Shown here piece by piece: positions 47,511 to 60,113 of a DNA stretch of 64,000 bases. Position numbers and translations under genes: made by a program. Source of the stretch: Phocoena phocoena (Eukaryota > Chordata > Mammalia > Artiodactyla > Phocoenidae); NCBI RefSeq assembly GCF_963924675.1, contig NC_089220.1:161547270-161611269 (forward strand), in the 5' to 3' direction. The notes below the pieces were generated by a model. The model made no database searches. It saw only the letters and a program-made list of their open reading frames with translations, and was not told the DNA's origin. Positions within the stretch are counted from its first letter, which is position 1, and each line of letters starts with the position of its first letter.

Positions 47511-49136
47511 GAGTGAAGATTCTGTCATTATCTTCTAACCAAATGGATGCCTTTTGCCTTGCCAGTGCCCTAACTGGTCACTGAAATTCATTCAAGACTT
47601 TGAATTTGCCACCTTGGAATTATGATAATTCCACCTTTGACATAACATACCTACCTGTGATACATGTACCTGGGCTAAAGACAGTTTGAAAGGCAAGACA
47701 GCTTATTATCCTTCCTTCTGACTCTTCTGCCTCTTTAGAAAACACATCATGATAGATTTCTTAATAGGCCTGCTGTCCCCTCAGGACTACACGTTTCTGA
47801 TGATGGGCAATATTGTCACCGATGTTGACAACTTCATTCCCAAGATTAGTCACCAGATCTAAACACTCTCTTCACCAAAGAGGTACTATGCCTTGGAAAA
47901 AATACCCTGCAATCCAATCTCTACTTGTAATCCCAATATGGCCCATAATTGAAGAAAGAACTTTTCAAGGTCCTCTGAGTCTATGATTACTTGTCCATTT
48001 CCCACTATCCACAGACCAAACGGCTAGACAATGCATTGACCAGATCCTGAAAAAAAGGTATATTAGCTTTCCCCAAGGACTAGCATGATTGCCCTAACTT
48101 GTTACTATATAATTCATCCATAATAACGAAATACAATCCTTTTTTCTAAATGTTATCCTATATTATGGTTTTCATCCCACCACATCTGCTTACCACTAAG
48201 CACCTCATAGGTAGACGCCACTCCTTTTTCTGGGAACCCCCTGACCCCACCCCTCTGAATTAGTATAATTCCTAAGAAAGCTTACATGACCATAAGCCTT
48301 CGATTAGAGCTGACTGGTCCAGAAATAGGCACCTGCCTCTGGCTGCACTGACAATTTTCTCACCAAGGACTTTTAGACTTGGGAAATTCAAATATTATCC
48401 CTCAGAGTAACTAAAACTGAAAGATTAGATTTAGGAATTGTCAGCAATCAGGGCCTCCCACCTATAGGCAAAAAGTTAAAAAAGAAAATAGAAGGAAGAA
48501 AGAGATCTGCAATAGGAGAAAATGAAGCTCTTGTACAGAGGGGGAAAAAGTGTCTTGATAGTGTTCAAGTTCTGGTTTATACTTGTTTCTGAAATTGAGC
48601 CATATTGCTGTTGTCTTCTTAATAAAATTCATCTTTTGCTCAGACCAATTTGAGTTGGGATTTTGTCCCAAGCACTCAGCCACATGACAGAAGTTCAATA
48701 AATACAAGATACTCTTAAAATGTTAGTGTAGTTTTAAGCTTCAATGACTTCAGAAGTATAAATGCTACAGACTTACCCCCAAAAATAAACATTTGAAAGT
48801 TTAATTATTTCCATTCTTTAATACATTTAGTTTTGTGTATTTTAAACAATAAATTTTTTTCAGTCTGACTGAATATGGAAAATGCTGACCCAAACAGAAT
48901 TTAACCAAAAAAAATTTACTATTCAAAAATTTTTAAATAAGTACAAAAGAAATGTACATAATCAAATTTCAAAATGGTGTCTTTTGAACAGTTGTATCAT
49001 TATAGTCTCCAAATTATTAATTCTTAAAACTGCACTAAGACTTTTGCCACAGCCTGTTAAAGGATACAACTGTAACAGGTTGTTAAATGGAGGCATCAAC
49101 TAAGACTCTAAGCCCACTGCTTATATCATGAGGAAT
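47511..49136. other. CCDC7: Intron, not recognised
   Basis: About 1.6 kb, with a less AT-rich centre (47520-48420). Partial translation near 47740-47830 (LLSPQDYTFLMMGNIVTDVD) is open for a short run, but I recognise no family and stops follow. Could be an old retroviral or LTR remnant; I cannot support a gene. Confidence 0.3.
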
Positions 49137-49207
49137 ATTATATTCCAATAAAGATGTGGAAAAAAATGCAAAAAAAAAAAAAAAACAAGAAGAAAGAAAA
49201 AAAAAGA
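49137..49207 (+). repeat. Short L1 3' tail stub and A-rich tract
   Basis: ATTATATTCCAATAAAGATGTGG followed by A-runs resembles the very end of an L1 with its tail. It served as insertion site for the next SINE. Confidence 0.5.
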
Positions 49208-49565
49208 GGGACTTCCCTGGTGGTGCAGTGGTTAAGAATCCGCCTGCCAATGCTCAAACACGGGTTTGAGCCCTGGTCTGGGAAGATCCCACATGCCGCA
49301 GAGCAACTAACCCCGTGCACCACAACTACTGAGCCTGCGCTCTAGAGCCCACGATCCACAACTGCTGAGCCCACGTGCCACAACTACTGAAGCCCATGTG
49401 CCTAGAGCCTGTGCTCCACAACAAGAGAAGCCACCGCAATGAGAAGCCTGTGCAGTGCAAAGAAGAGTAGCCCCCGCTCGCTGCAATTAGAGAAAGCCCG
49501 CGTACAGCAACAAAGACCCAATGCAGCCAAAAATAAATAAATAAATTTATTAAAAAAAAAAAAAA
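49208..49565 (+). mobile_element. Long CHR-type SINE in an A-rich target
   Basis: GGGACTTCCCTGGTGGTGCAG head, B-box-like GGGTTTGAGCC, CCGCTCGCTGCAATTAGAGAAAGCC and a tail of AAATAAATAAATTTATT. A target duplication of the form (A)nGAG is likely on both sides (ending at 49207 and near 49567) but cannot be delimited in the A-run. Confidence 0.9.
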
Positions 49566-51049
49566 GAGGAAGAAATGAGGCAGGTGACCATTACCACTGA
49601 AGAAAACAGTAGGCAGCCAAGGAAGGGAGAGTGTTAAAACCTTTCACCCACATGGATAACATAAAAGGGTCAGGAAAGAAGATTTAGAAAGAGTACTTCT
49701 AAATATTCTTTACAGAGAGCTGTCTGGTGCCTTGAGACCTACTCAAATACTTAAGGGAGAGGTGGATATGATAGCCATTATTAGAGAGAGGCACCTTAAG
49801 GAGAATACTCAGAAAACTGGTTTATGTTATTTGAATTTATGCAGAAGGAAGGCAGTGACAGTCAAATAAGACCTTTCTTTTGTACCTTACCTTTCTTCCC
49901 AAAAACATGGAGAACAGAAAATACAAATAGTTAGTGAGAAAGGAGGTAAGAAAAGAGAAAAGCCAACCACATCCCCCAGTAGGCTCTAGGGAAAGGGGAG
50001 AGAATCCTAACTTTGAATGAAAATGAAAATATTGACTAATATCCGACAGGGGATTTTAATTTCCAATTCAGGACAGTGCTTATAATTATATTTAAATTAA
50101 TCACCTAAGAGTGATCAGAAAACTCATGGTACTGCCCTAGTCTTTTTCTAGGAGCAGAGGGAAAACTAGCCCCAGTAAGTGAATATAAATGAATATAAGG
50201 AGTCTGAAAAAAGTTGCTTTGTGATTTTATTCTACACGACATGCTTTTCAATATAACAATTGTGAAACTAATATAGCCACCTGTAAGAACTGTAGGTCAT
50301 CCACAATGACTTTCAAGATGCTTCTCGACAAGCAAGCAACGTACTGAGCATATTCTGACCAGACAATTATACAAAGCTTATTCTGTGTATAAGACAATTC
50401 AAGTTGGAAATCCTCACCTTTATAGTAATCCATTCAGCTAATCCTTCCCACTGCTTTCTTTTACACCCAGGAATTTTAAAACCAGTTATAACTAGTACCC
50501 ATAGTCTAATATGAGGAGCTAGAATAAATAATAGTAATACATATGACTGCTTTAATACCCTGTTCCAAAGGAAAGAATATTCATGGAAATCAGCCTCCTA
50601 CTTTAAGAATGCCCCTAGAACATGCTAAAAGCTTTCATCTGACAAATTTGTGAAAGTTCTTACCCTACCCTTCTGATAGGGAGGACTCTAATGAGATAGA
50701 AGAGGGAAAAAGTAAAATAAGGCCTAACTTGATTACATACCAAGTACCTGACCACCAATTAATGTAAGCCATTAAGTTCTTTAGTTCCATTTTCAACAGC
50801 TGCCCAGGATATCCTTTTCTTTACATTTTATGTTATATTCTTCTATTAAATCTTGATCCTTGGACTTGATAATTTAAAAATCTGATCATGTAAACTTTCT
50901 CAATTTTTCAATGCTAAAGAAAGTTCTTTGAAAATGCTGTGATGTGAGCTTGTCTGAATATGTTTTACTTTAATTTAAAACATTTATTTTAAAAAGAATT
51001 TTATGAGTTTACAAAGAACTATAAGTGAAACATCTATACGCAAACTACA
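49566..51049. other. CCDC7: Intron, no recognised element
   Basis: About 1.5 kb with near-average composition, no repeat I can name and no credible open frame. This is one of the longer non-repeat stretches in the window and a reasonable place to look for conserved noncoding sequence. Confidence 0.45.
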
Positions 51050-51730
51050 TTTTGTATGATTATATTTTTTTACTGTTTTAAAACTGTAAAATACACATAA
51101 AATTTACCATATTAACCGTTTTTAAGTGTTCAGTTCAGTAGTGATAATTATATTCACATTGTTGTACAATCAATCTCCAGAACTCTTTTCATCTTGTAAA
51201 ACGGAAACTCTATACACATTAAAAATAACTCCACATTCCTGATTCTTCCCAGACCCTGGCAACTACCATTCTACTTTCTGTCTCTATGAATTTGACCACT
51301 CTAAATGCCTCATATAAGTGAAATCATACAATTTTGTCTTTTTATGACTGGCTTATAATTACTCAGCATTAATATCCTCAAGATGCATCCATGTTGTACC
51401 ATATGTCAGAATTTCTTTCCTTTTTAAGACTGAATACTATTCCATTGTATGTATATAACACATTTTCTTTATCCATTCATCCATCATTGGACACTTGGGT
51501 TGCTTCTACCTCTTTGCTACTATGAATAATGCTACAGTCAACATAGCTGTACAAATATCTCTTCAAGACCCTGATTTCAATTTTGAGGGGTATATTCCCA
51601 GGAATGGAATTGCTGGATTTCCATTCCATGATCCAAAAAATGGATCATATTTTTTGAGGAACTAACATACTATTTTCCGTTGTGGTTATACAATTTCACA
51701 TTCTTTATGATTATAATTTTAACTTTTAAA
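51050..51730 (-). repeat. Antisense L1 3' portion
   Basis: The plus strand reads as reverse-complemented L1: GTAAAATACACATAAAATTTACC, CACATTGTTGTACAATC, GAATACTATTCCATTGTATG, ATGAATAATGCTACAGTCAAC. A local quasi-palindrome at 51601-51648 interrupts the consensus-like reading. Confidence 0.8.
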
Positions 51731-51865
51731 ATTATATATATCATAAAAGTTAACAACACTAAATTTTTTAATAGTGGTTTTATTTTCTTTTCTGTTTCCA
51801 ATTTATCTGAAATAAATATGCACCTGTATTTATAATGATGAAAAGGAGTTATTTTAAAAGCTTAC

Positions 51866-51941
51866 CTCTTTAATTTATCTGCCTGATTTTCAAATATTTT
51901 CAACATGGTATTCAATCGATTAGTCATTGTAGAAGTTTCTA
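51866..51941 (-). CDS. CCDC7: CCDC7 internal exon (second in window)
   Basis: This 76-nt exon has acceptor TTTAAACAG followed at once by TAG, and donor AAGAG/GTAAGC. Two bases complete the previous codon, then 24 codons with TMTNRLNTMLKIFENQADKL, and two bases carry over. Human CCDC7 as I remember reads [20 protein letters not shown], a clear match. Using the first AG gives Leu-Glu-Thr-Ser-Thr before MTNR; using the second AG, three bases on, gives Gln-Thr-Ser-Thr. The first keeps the remembered human spacing; the second restores a Gln as in human. Amphipathic helix, likely coiled coil. Confidence 0.93.
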
Positions 51942-52413
51942 CTGTTTAAAAAAAAAAAAAAGAAAACATTTAAAGGTATTATAAATGGCAGAAGTTATAC
52001 CTGTATGCTGATATAACTCACTGCTATATGTGAGAACTAGATAAAGAGGAGACAACAGAAATGTGCAACATATATCAAGGGGACAAAATAAATCAAGTAT
52101 ATCAAGAAACCAAGTAAACCAGAGGCCTTGCTTTGGGAGGGTCAGTACTCCCTAAATAGTCAAAGAGTATACTGGGAGAAGTCAGCTTTAGAAGAAAGAA
52201 TCAAATTCAGAATTGCTTACAGGCAAGAGAGAGTAATTAAAAATACTTGCATAAAAAGTAATATGGCACAATAAACAATATTTTAAAATTAATCTGATAA
52301 TAGTATAGGACATAATTTTAAATTATGCCTTGTATACAGTAAAGGGTTACAAAGAACATTAACTATTATTCTTGTCACAATTTGAAATTACAGTTCGCAG
52401 GAGGGAGAAAAGG
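51942..52413. other. CCDC7: Intron, no recognised element
   Basis: AT-rich sequence upstream of the exon, with a T-rich (minus strand) polypyrimidine run next to the acceptor (51945-51960). Nothing else is recognised. Confidence 0.5.
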
Positions 52414-52766
52414 CCCTGCTATGGACTGAATATTTGTGTTCCCCCAAATTCATATGTTAAAACCCTAATCTCCAATATGATGATATTTAGAGATGGGGGT
52501 CTTTGAGAGGTAATTAAATCATGAGAATGGAGCCACATAAGACACAAGAGAGCTCGCTTGCTCTCTCCCTGCTCTCTCTCCATTATTTGAGGACACAGCA
52601 AGAAGACAGCCATCTGCAATACAGGAAGAAGGCTCTCACCAGAACGTGACTATGCTAGAACCCTGATTTGAACTTCTCAGCCTCCAGAACTGTGAGAAAT
52701 AAATTTCTGTCGTTTAATGCACTCAGTCTATGGCAATTTGTTATGGAGGCCCCTAAAACAGGCCCA
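52414..52766 (+). repeat. MLT1-type LTR
   Basis: TGCTATGGACTGAATATTTGTG head, CCCAAATTCATATGTTAAAACCC, GAGGACACAGCAAGAAGACAGCC, CCTCCAGAACTGTGAGAAATAAATT and an ACTCAGTCTATGGCAATTTGTTATGG end. Orientation is opposite to CCDC7. Confidence 0.8.
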
Positions 52767-54432
52767 TCTCTATGATTCTACTAGTTTGGGAATTACAACT
52801 CAGTAACATAGAATGTATAGATGGGAACATTACACTTCCATTGCCAAATGCAACAGCTTGGGTCCAATTGCTTCTTCCTCAAGTTCTCATTATGAATAAC
52901 TTTAAAACAGAAGAAAAGAGATCAGAGAACCCATGCCTTATTGAACTGTTCTAGTTAAGGCCCTTTCCTGAGCAGAGTGCCTCTGGTTAACAAAGTGGCT
53001 TATACAGTCATTCTGAAGAAGCCAAAATGGTAAAGGGAGATCCAGTTGTTTGCTGTGTATTGTGGAGGGAGGAGGACCTCTTTTCTCTATTATAATAAAG
53101 CTTCAGTATTTTATTAGTAAGTAAAAAATATTAATAATGCATGCATATTATTTATCAATGGACAGGTTTTTCCTCTTGGGAAAATATATGAGACAGCACC
53201 TAGAATGCATGTTATATAGAATGATTATAAAAATGGGATAAAATTTACATATAGTGTTTTTATCTTGTTTTATCATTTTAAATATCAAGGAAAATGTTTC
53301 TAAGCATTTTATATAAAATTATCTTATTCTTTCTAAAAGCTACACAGCACTCCATTGCTATGAATGTACTGTAATTCATTTAGCCAGTCCTAAAAATGCA
53401 CGTTGTTACTATGTTTTTACTCTTACAAATATGCTAACAGTAGTACTGTTTATGGAAATAGAAATATAGAAATCATCTATATGAACATCAACAGAAGAAC
53501 AGTAAATAAATTATGGCATAACCATAAAATGGAATACTATATGGCCATTAAGCCTCTTATACATTCATGCATTAATTTGCATTTCCCCGATACTAGTTAG
53601 GTCAAGCATCATTTCATATATTTTGGACATTTTTATTTCTTCTTCTGTAACATGCCTGTTCGTATGTTTGTCCATTTTTCTCCTGAGTTGTCTGCCTTTT
53701 TACTACTCATTTGTAGGGGCCAATTAATACTAGCATATAGTGTGTAATACAGTTAACAATCTAGTATTAATTATATACTTACTGATATTTTCTAATGTAC
53801 AGAATGTTTATGCTTAACCAAATCTACTGATTTTTTTGTTCTATAGTTTCTAGGCTTTGCTTCATTCTTTAAAAGTCCCAATATAAATAAATTCTCTTAA
53901 TATTCATTTGTATTTTATAATCATGAGCTATATTATATTTACCAAAACATAAATAAAAATATATTTATAGTTTAATGAATAATTACAAAGCAAACATCCA
54001 CACAACCACCACTCAAGGTCAACAATTAGGCACCTGGGACTGTCAATATCCTAGAAGCTCTCTATGTGGCCCACTCCATTCATAACCCTTTCCTTCACCC
54101 TACAGGTGCCTACTATCCTTTTTTTTCTCATCTTTATATCTTTTCTACCCTTGTTAGTATCCTTAATGAACACAGTTAAGTTTTCGTGGCTTTTAATTTA
54201 TCATAAATGAAAATACTCTACATATTTAGGACTTCATTCAGTCAATAATATGTTTGTAAGATGAATGATGTTATCAGCAGCTAGATTTCAAACATATTCA
54301 TTATGATATGCTTTTCCAATATATGAATAGACCACAACTTACTTATCCATTCTACTCATCACAGATATTTGAGAGCTCCAATTTGGGGACTATTACAAAC
54401 AAAACTTGTATGAAAGTAGTCCAAGAGTTTAA
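52767..54432. other. CCDC7: Intron with scattered old LINE scraps
   Basis: 53480-53555 resembles an old L1 3' part (AATAAATTATGGCATAACCATAAAATGGAATACTAT). 53930-54100 resembles antisense old LINE (CAAACATCCACACAACCACCACTCAAGGTCAAC). 52790-53130 has nothing recognisable. Confidence 0.4.
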
Positions 54433-56467
54433 GAACATGACATCACTAAGACAGCAGAGTAGGAGACCCTGGCCTCTGTCCCCCAACAAAGATCAACAAT
54501 TGACAGTTTAACAGATTAACAATCAACAGTTCCCAGTGACTGCTCCACTGAGGAGCCCAGCAGCTTTTACGGCTGAAGAAACCAATGGCCAGCACAGCCA
54601 CTGCAGACCCCCGCAAAACTCACCAGCTTTCACCCCACAGCTGCTGCCAGCTGCCTGAGTCCCTCCCTACTCCCCTGCCCCAACCACCACCATCACTGCA
54701 GCCCAGGAACCATGCCAGCAGCCAGCCCAAGCTTCCGTGGCTGAGTGAGTGTGAGACACCAGCCTAAACCTCTGTGGCTCACGTAGACCATCACGTGCTT
54801 ACACAGGGCTAAGCCGCTCCAGCTGTACACCTGCATGCTCCCAGCCCAGCTCGTCACGAATCACCACTGCCCTATGCATACCCATCAGGAGACTGTGCAG
54901 CCACAGGAGAGCACACCAACAGCCAGATCCCCATAGCTGCTTGTGGGCCCAGATCAGGCCCTGTCTTCTGTCACCGACCTGCATCACTGTAGTCACTTGC
55001 AGCTAGCTCCTCCACCTGTGCACCTGCACACCCGTGGCCTATCACCAGCCTCCACTGCTGTATGCCTGTAGTGAGACCCAAAAGCCACAGTGGTGCACAC
55101 TGACTACCAGGACTCCTGAGCTGCCCGTGTGCCCATAGTTGACTCCAGCCCTTGCTGCCTGTTCTGGCCCCCGCCACAATGTGTGTGTTTGCACCTGGCC
55201 ACTGCCACTACACAGGCACTTGCGGCTGGCCCTCACAACTGAGCGTGTGCATACCACCAGCTCTGGCCACTCCCACTGCCTGCCCTGGTTCCTTGCTGCT
55301 GTACCTGCAGACAATGCTGAGGACCCCAATAGCCTGTGAAGCCTCTGAAGACCCCCAAGACACATACCAAGGACCACACGGTTGTCAGTGCTATGGACTA
55401 CAATGGCCTGAGCAAGTGCGTCACAATGCCCCCAGCCAATCCCACCACATGTCCCCACACCTGGCACCCACAGCACTACATGTGGGGTGATGGCGTACTT
55501 GGGCACTCCCCCACCTGTGGTTGGAAATCCTTCCTTACTGAAGTCACTCCATAGAGTCAGGAAGAGATGGCTGCTTCTTCAAATGTGCAGGTGCCTACGC
55601 AAGGACACAGGGATCACAACAAATCAGGGAGACATGACTCTAACAAAGGAATACATTAAGCCTCCAGTAACTGGTCCCAAAGAAATGAAGATACAGGAAG
55701 CGCCCAACAAAGAATTCAAAATAATTGTTCTGAATATGCTCAGAGAGCTAGGAGATCACAGAAAAACAATTTAATGACATTAGGAAGAGAATACAAGAAC
55801 AAATGAGAAGTTCAACAAAGAGATAGAAAACATAAAAAAGAACCAAACAACTTTTCAAGCTGAAGAATACAATGAAATATACATATTTTTAAAAACGTGA
55901 AACTACTTCAGACTAAAAAGCTTCTGCACAGAAAAGGAAACCATCAACAAATTGACAAGGCAGCCTTCCGAATGGGAGAAAATATCTGTAAACCATATAT
56001 CTGATAAGGGGTTAATATCCAAACTACATAAAGAACTCATAAAACTCCATAGCAAAAAAATAATAACCTGATTAAAAAATGAGCAGAGAACTTGAATAGA
56101 CATTTTTCTGAAGAAAGCATACAAATAGCCAACAGGTACATGAAAAGGTACTCAGCTACACAAATCATCAGAGAAATGCAAATGAAAACCCAATGAGATA
56201 TCACCTCATACCTGTTAGAATGGCTATTATCTAACAGACAAGAGATAACAAATGGTGACGAGGATGTGGAGAAGGGGGAACCCTGATGCACCATTGGTGG
56301 GGATGTGAACTGGTACTGCCACTATGGAAAACAGTATGGAGGTTCCTTGAAAAATTAAAAATAAAACTACTATATGATCCAGGAATCTCACTTCTGGGTA
56401 TATATCCAAAGAAGATGAAATCACTATCTCAAAGCAATATCTGCTCTCCTGTGTCCATTGCAGCATT

Positions 56468-56567
56468 TTTTTGGCCAAACTGCATGGCTTGTGGGATCCT
56501 AGTTTCTCGACCAGGGATTGAACCCAGGCCATGAGTCCTAACCACTGGACCACCAGGGAACTCTGAC
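56468..56567 (-). mobile_element. Short CHR-type SINE, minus strand
   Basis: The plus strand reads TTTGGCCAAACTGCATGGC, a reversed B-box (GGGATTGAACCC) and CCACCAGGGAACTC. Duplication TGCAGCATT (56459-56467, 56568-56576). Nested in the L1. Confidence 0.9.
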
Positions 56568-56635
56568 TGCAGCATTATTTATAATAGCAAAGACATGGAA
56601 ACAACCCAAATGTCCACAGACAAGTGAATGGATAA

Positions 56636-56636
<1 letters not shown>

Positions 56637-56684
<48 letters not shown>
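56637..56684. repeat. CA dinucleotide microsatellite
   Basis: About 24 uninterrupted CA units; likely polymorphic. Located where L1 copies have an ATACACA-type stretch before the CCATTAAA block. Confidence 0.95.
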
Positions 56685-56686
<2 letters not shown>

Positions 56687-57330
56687 GGAATATTATTCAG
56701 CCATTAAAGAGGAAATCTTGCCATTTGCAACAACATGGATGGACCTTGAGGGAATTATGCTTAGTTAAATAAGTCAGACAGAGAAAGACAAATACTGTAT
56801 AATTTCCTTATATGTAGACTCTAAAAACACTGAAATGATAGAAACAGAGAGCATAATGGTGATTGCCAGTAGCTGTGGGGTGGAGAAAATTGGGAAATAT
56901 TGGTCAAAGAGTACTTTCAGTTATAAGATGATTAAGTTCCAGGGACCTAAGGTCACAGCATGGTGACTACAGTTAATACTGTATTGTATACTTAAAAGCT
57001 GCTATGGGAGCAGAGCTTTAATATTCTCTCCATAACAATGCCAACAACAAAATGGTAATTATGTTAGATAAAGGATATGTAAAAAACCTTATTTTGGTAA
57101 GCACTTCACAATATATATGTGTATCAAATCGTTATGATAAACACCTTAAACTTGTACAATGTTGTATGTCAATAATATCTCAGTAAAGCTGTTAAAAAGA
57201 AAAAGAGTTTAAAGGTATGCACATCCACAACTTAATTAGATAAAGAAAAGTTATTTTTCAAAGTGATTGTGCCGATGTATACCTCACTCACAGTTACATA
57301 TCCTTGTAAACACTTACTGTTGTCAGACTT

Positions 57331-57447
57331 TTTTTTCTGGCCACACCACACAGCCTGAGGGATCTTAGTTCCCTGACCAGGGATTGAACCTGTGGCCTCA
57401 GCAGTGAAAGCATGCAGTCCTACCCACTGGACCATCAGGGAATTCCC
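57331..57447 (-). mobile_element. Short CHR-type SINE, minus strand
   Basis: The plus strand reads TTTTTTCTGGCCACACCACACAGCC, GGATTGAACCTGTGGCC and GGACCATCAGGGAATTCCC. No clean duplication visible; boundaries approximate. Confidence 0.85.
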
Positions 57448-57454
57448 TTTCTGG

Positions 57455-57975
57455 TACTGATTTTTAATTTAATTGTTTTGAGGTCTGAAGGCAGACATTA
57501 TATGATTTCTACTTTTTAATTTGTTAAGGTGTATTTTATAGCCTGGAATATGATCTATTTTGGTGTACATACCGTGTGAGCTTGAGAATAATGTATATTC
57601 TGTTCTTGTTGCATGAAGTAGTCTATTGAGGTCTATTTTATCCAGCTGAATGATGGTGTTGTTGAGTTCACTAAGTCCTTACCAATTTTCTGCCTGCTGC
57701 ATCTGTCTACTTCTGATAGAATGGTGTTGAAGTCTCCAATTATAATAGTGGGTTCATCTATATCTCCTTGCAGTTGATCAGTTTTTGCCTCATTTATTTT
57801 GACTCTCTGTTGTTAGGCACATACACATTGAGGACTATTGTGTCTTGTTGCAGAACTGACTCGTTTAGCATTAAACGCCCCTATTTATTCTTAATAAATT
57901 TTTTTTGCTCCAAAGTCTGCTCTGTTCAAATTAATATAGGTACTCCTGCTTTCTTTTGGTAAATGTTACCATTAT
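57455..57975 (-). repeat. Antisense L1 ORF2 fragment
   Basis: The plus strand is reverse-complemented ORF2: GTGTACATACCGTGTGAGCTTGAG, CCTCATTTATTTTGACTCTCTG and ACTCCTGCTTTCTTTTGG. Inactive, no open frame on the coding strand. Confidence 0.75.
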
Positions 57976-59203
57976 CTTTATTATTATTTATTATTAACTT
58001 TATATTTAAAGTTGCAGACAATATATAGTTAGGTCCCAGGAAAAAAAAAAATCAGTACCAGAAAGACAACATGAAAATCCCAACATATTTTGGAGATTAG
58101 GTAACATACTACTAAATAGCGCATATGACAAAGAAGTCTCAGAGAAACTAAAATACATTTTGAACTAAATTAAAATGAAAATGTAACATCAAATTTTGTG
58201 AAATGCAGTAAAAGGGAAATTTATAGCATTTAATGAATACATCACAACAGAAGGAAGATCTTAAATCAATAATCTAAGCTTCTGCCTTTGGAAACTAGGA
58301 AAAAAAAGACCAAATTAAATCTGAAGTAAGCAGAAGAAAAGAAATAAAAATTAGAGCAGATATCAATGAAAATAGGAAATTACAGAAAATCAATTAAACC
58401 AAAAGCTGATTCTTTGAAAAAAATCAAGAAAATAAGTAAGCTAAGAAAAAAGAGATATGACACAAATTACTAACATCAGAAATGAAAGAGGGGACATCAC
58501 AACAGATCCCATGGACATCAAAAAATAATAAAAAAGATTATGAAAAACTTATACCAACAAATTTGATAATTTAGATGAAAGGGACCAATTCCTTGAAAGA
58601 CACAATTTACCAAAACTCACACAAGGAGAAAAAGATATTCTTAATAGAATATATATCTTATATAAACGGGATCAATAATTTGATATCCTTACAAAACAGA
58701 AAGCACCAGGATCAGATAACTGCACTGGCAAATTCTACCAAACCTATAGGAAAAACTATACCAGTTACCTACAATCTATTTCAGATGAAAGAAGCAGAAA
58801 AACATTTCCTAACTCATTTTATGAGGCCACTATTACTCTAATACTAAAACAAGACAAAGACATTACCAAACAAGGATAACCACGCATCAACATCTCTCAT
58901 GAACACAGATGCAAAAACCCCAACAAAATATTAGCAAATTTAATCTGACAAGGTATGGGACAAATTATACACCACAACCAAGTGAAATTTATCCCAACTA
59001 TACAAGGCTGGGTCAATATTTGAAAATCAGCTAATATACCTATCATATCAATAGTCCATATGATCATTTCAAAAGATACAGAAAAAGCATATGACAAAAT
59101 CTAATACCCATTCATAAAACTCTTTGCAAACTAGAAACAGAATAAAACATCCTCAACTTGATAAAGAAAATCAAACGAAATACCTACAGCTAACACGATA
59201 CTT

Positions 59204-59491
59204 TTTTAACATTTTTATTTTATATAGGAGTACAGTTGATTTACAATGTTGCATTAGTTTCAGGTATACAGCAAAGTGATTTAGTTATACATATACCTAT
59301 TATTTTTCAGATTTTTTTCCATAAAGGTTATTACAGAGTATTGAGTAGAGTTCACTGTGCTATACACTAGGTCCTTGTTGATTATATCATATATAGTAGT
59401 GTATATATATTAATCCCAACCTCCTAATTTATCCCTCCCCCCACCTTTTCCCTTTGGTAACCATAAGTTTGTTTTCTAAGTCTGTGACCCA
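59204..59491 (-). mobile_element. Short antisense L1 3' end
   Basis: The plus strand begins with the reversed tail (TTTAACATTTTTATTTTATATAGG), then GTTGATTTACAATGTTGCATTAG. 17-bp duplication CAGCTAACAC(G/C)ATACTT at 59187-59203 and 59492-59508, one mismatch. 5'-truncated to under 300 bp. Confidence 0.9.
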
Positions 59492-60113
59492 CAGCTAACA
59501 CCATACTTAATGTTAAGATACTAAATGCTTTCCCCCTAGATCAGGAATAAGACAAGGATGTTCCTTCTCACCACTCCTACTCAACATCATGCTAGAAGTC
59601 CTAGCTAATGCAATAATACAAGAAAAGAAAAGAAAAATATAAAGTTTGAGAAGGAAGAAGTAAAGTTGTCTTTTTTCACAGATGGCATGACTGCCTGTAT
59701 AAAAAAGGTGATTCCCAAAGAATCACCAAAAATCTCCTGCAATGAGTAAGTGATTACAGAAAGATTACAGCATACAAGAGTAATATACAGAAGTAAATTG
59801 CAATTCCTTTCTTATATACCAACAATAAACAAGTAGAATTTGAAATTATAAACACACCATTTACATTATTAGTACCAAAAAACTCAATACTTAGGTATTA
59901 ATCTAAATAAATATGTACAGGATTTATATTAAGAAAAAAAACTATCTCATGAAAGAAATCAAAGAAGATACACATAAATGGAGAGATATTCCATGTCCAT
60001 GGATAGGAAGACTCATTACTGTTAAGACATCAGTTCTCATCAATTTGATCTGTAGATTTCAATGCAATCCCAATCAAAAACCCAGCAAGCAAAAAAAAAA
60101 AAAAAAAAAAAAA

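Larger units (their letters stand above)
54433..57202 (+). mobile_element. L1 with GC-rich 5'UTR joined directly to ORF2 C-terminus
   Basis: Duplication AAGAGTTTAA flanks it (54423-54432, 57203-57212). 54440-55560 is a GC-rich 5'UTR with loosely repeated CCACTGC/GCACACC units; 55560-55877 is the 5'UTR/ORF1 approach. It then joins at about 55877 to ORF2 C-terminal sequence ([24 protein letters not shown] frame, then TGATGCACCATTGGTGGGG) and a 3'UTR ending near 57202. About 4-5 kb of a full element is missing. It contains a SINE (56468) and a CA repeat (56637-56684). Confidence 0.8.

Noticed and set aside
54540..55500. CpG island or promoter of a host gene
   Set aside because: GC-rich but with few CpGs, and it lies within an L1 5'UTR between a matching pair of target duplications.
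55042..55506. A 154-residue minus-strand frame in GC-rich sequence
   Set aside because: It lies in an L1 5'UTR that is GC-rich on both strands, which produces stop-free frames; overlapping frames exist on the plus strand as well.
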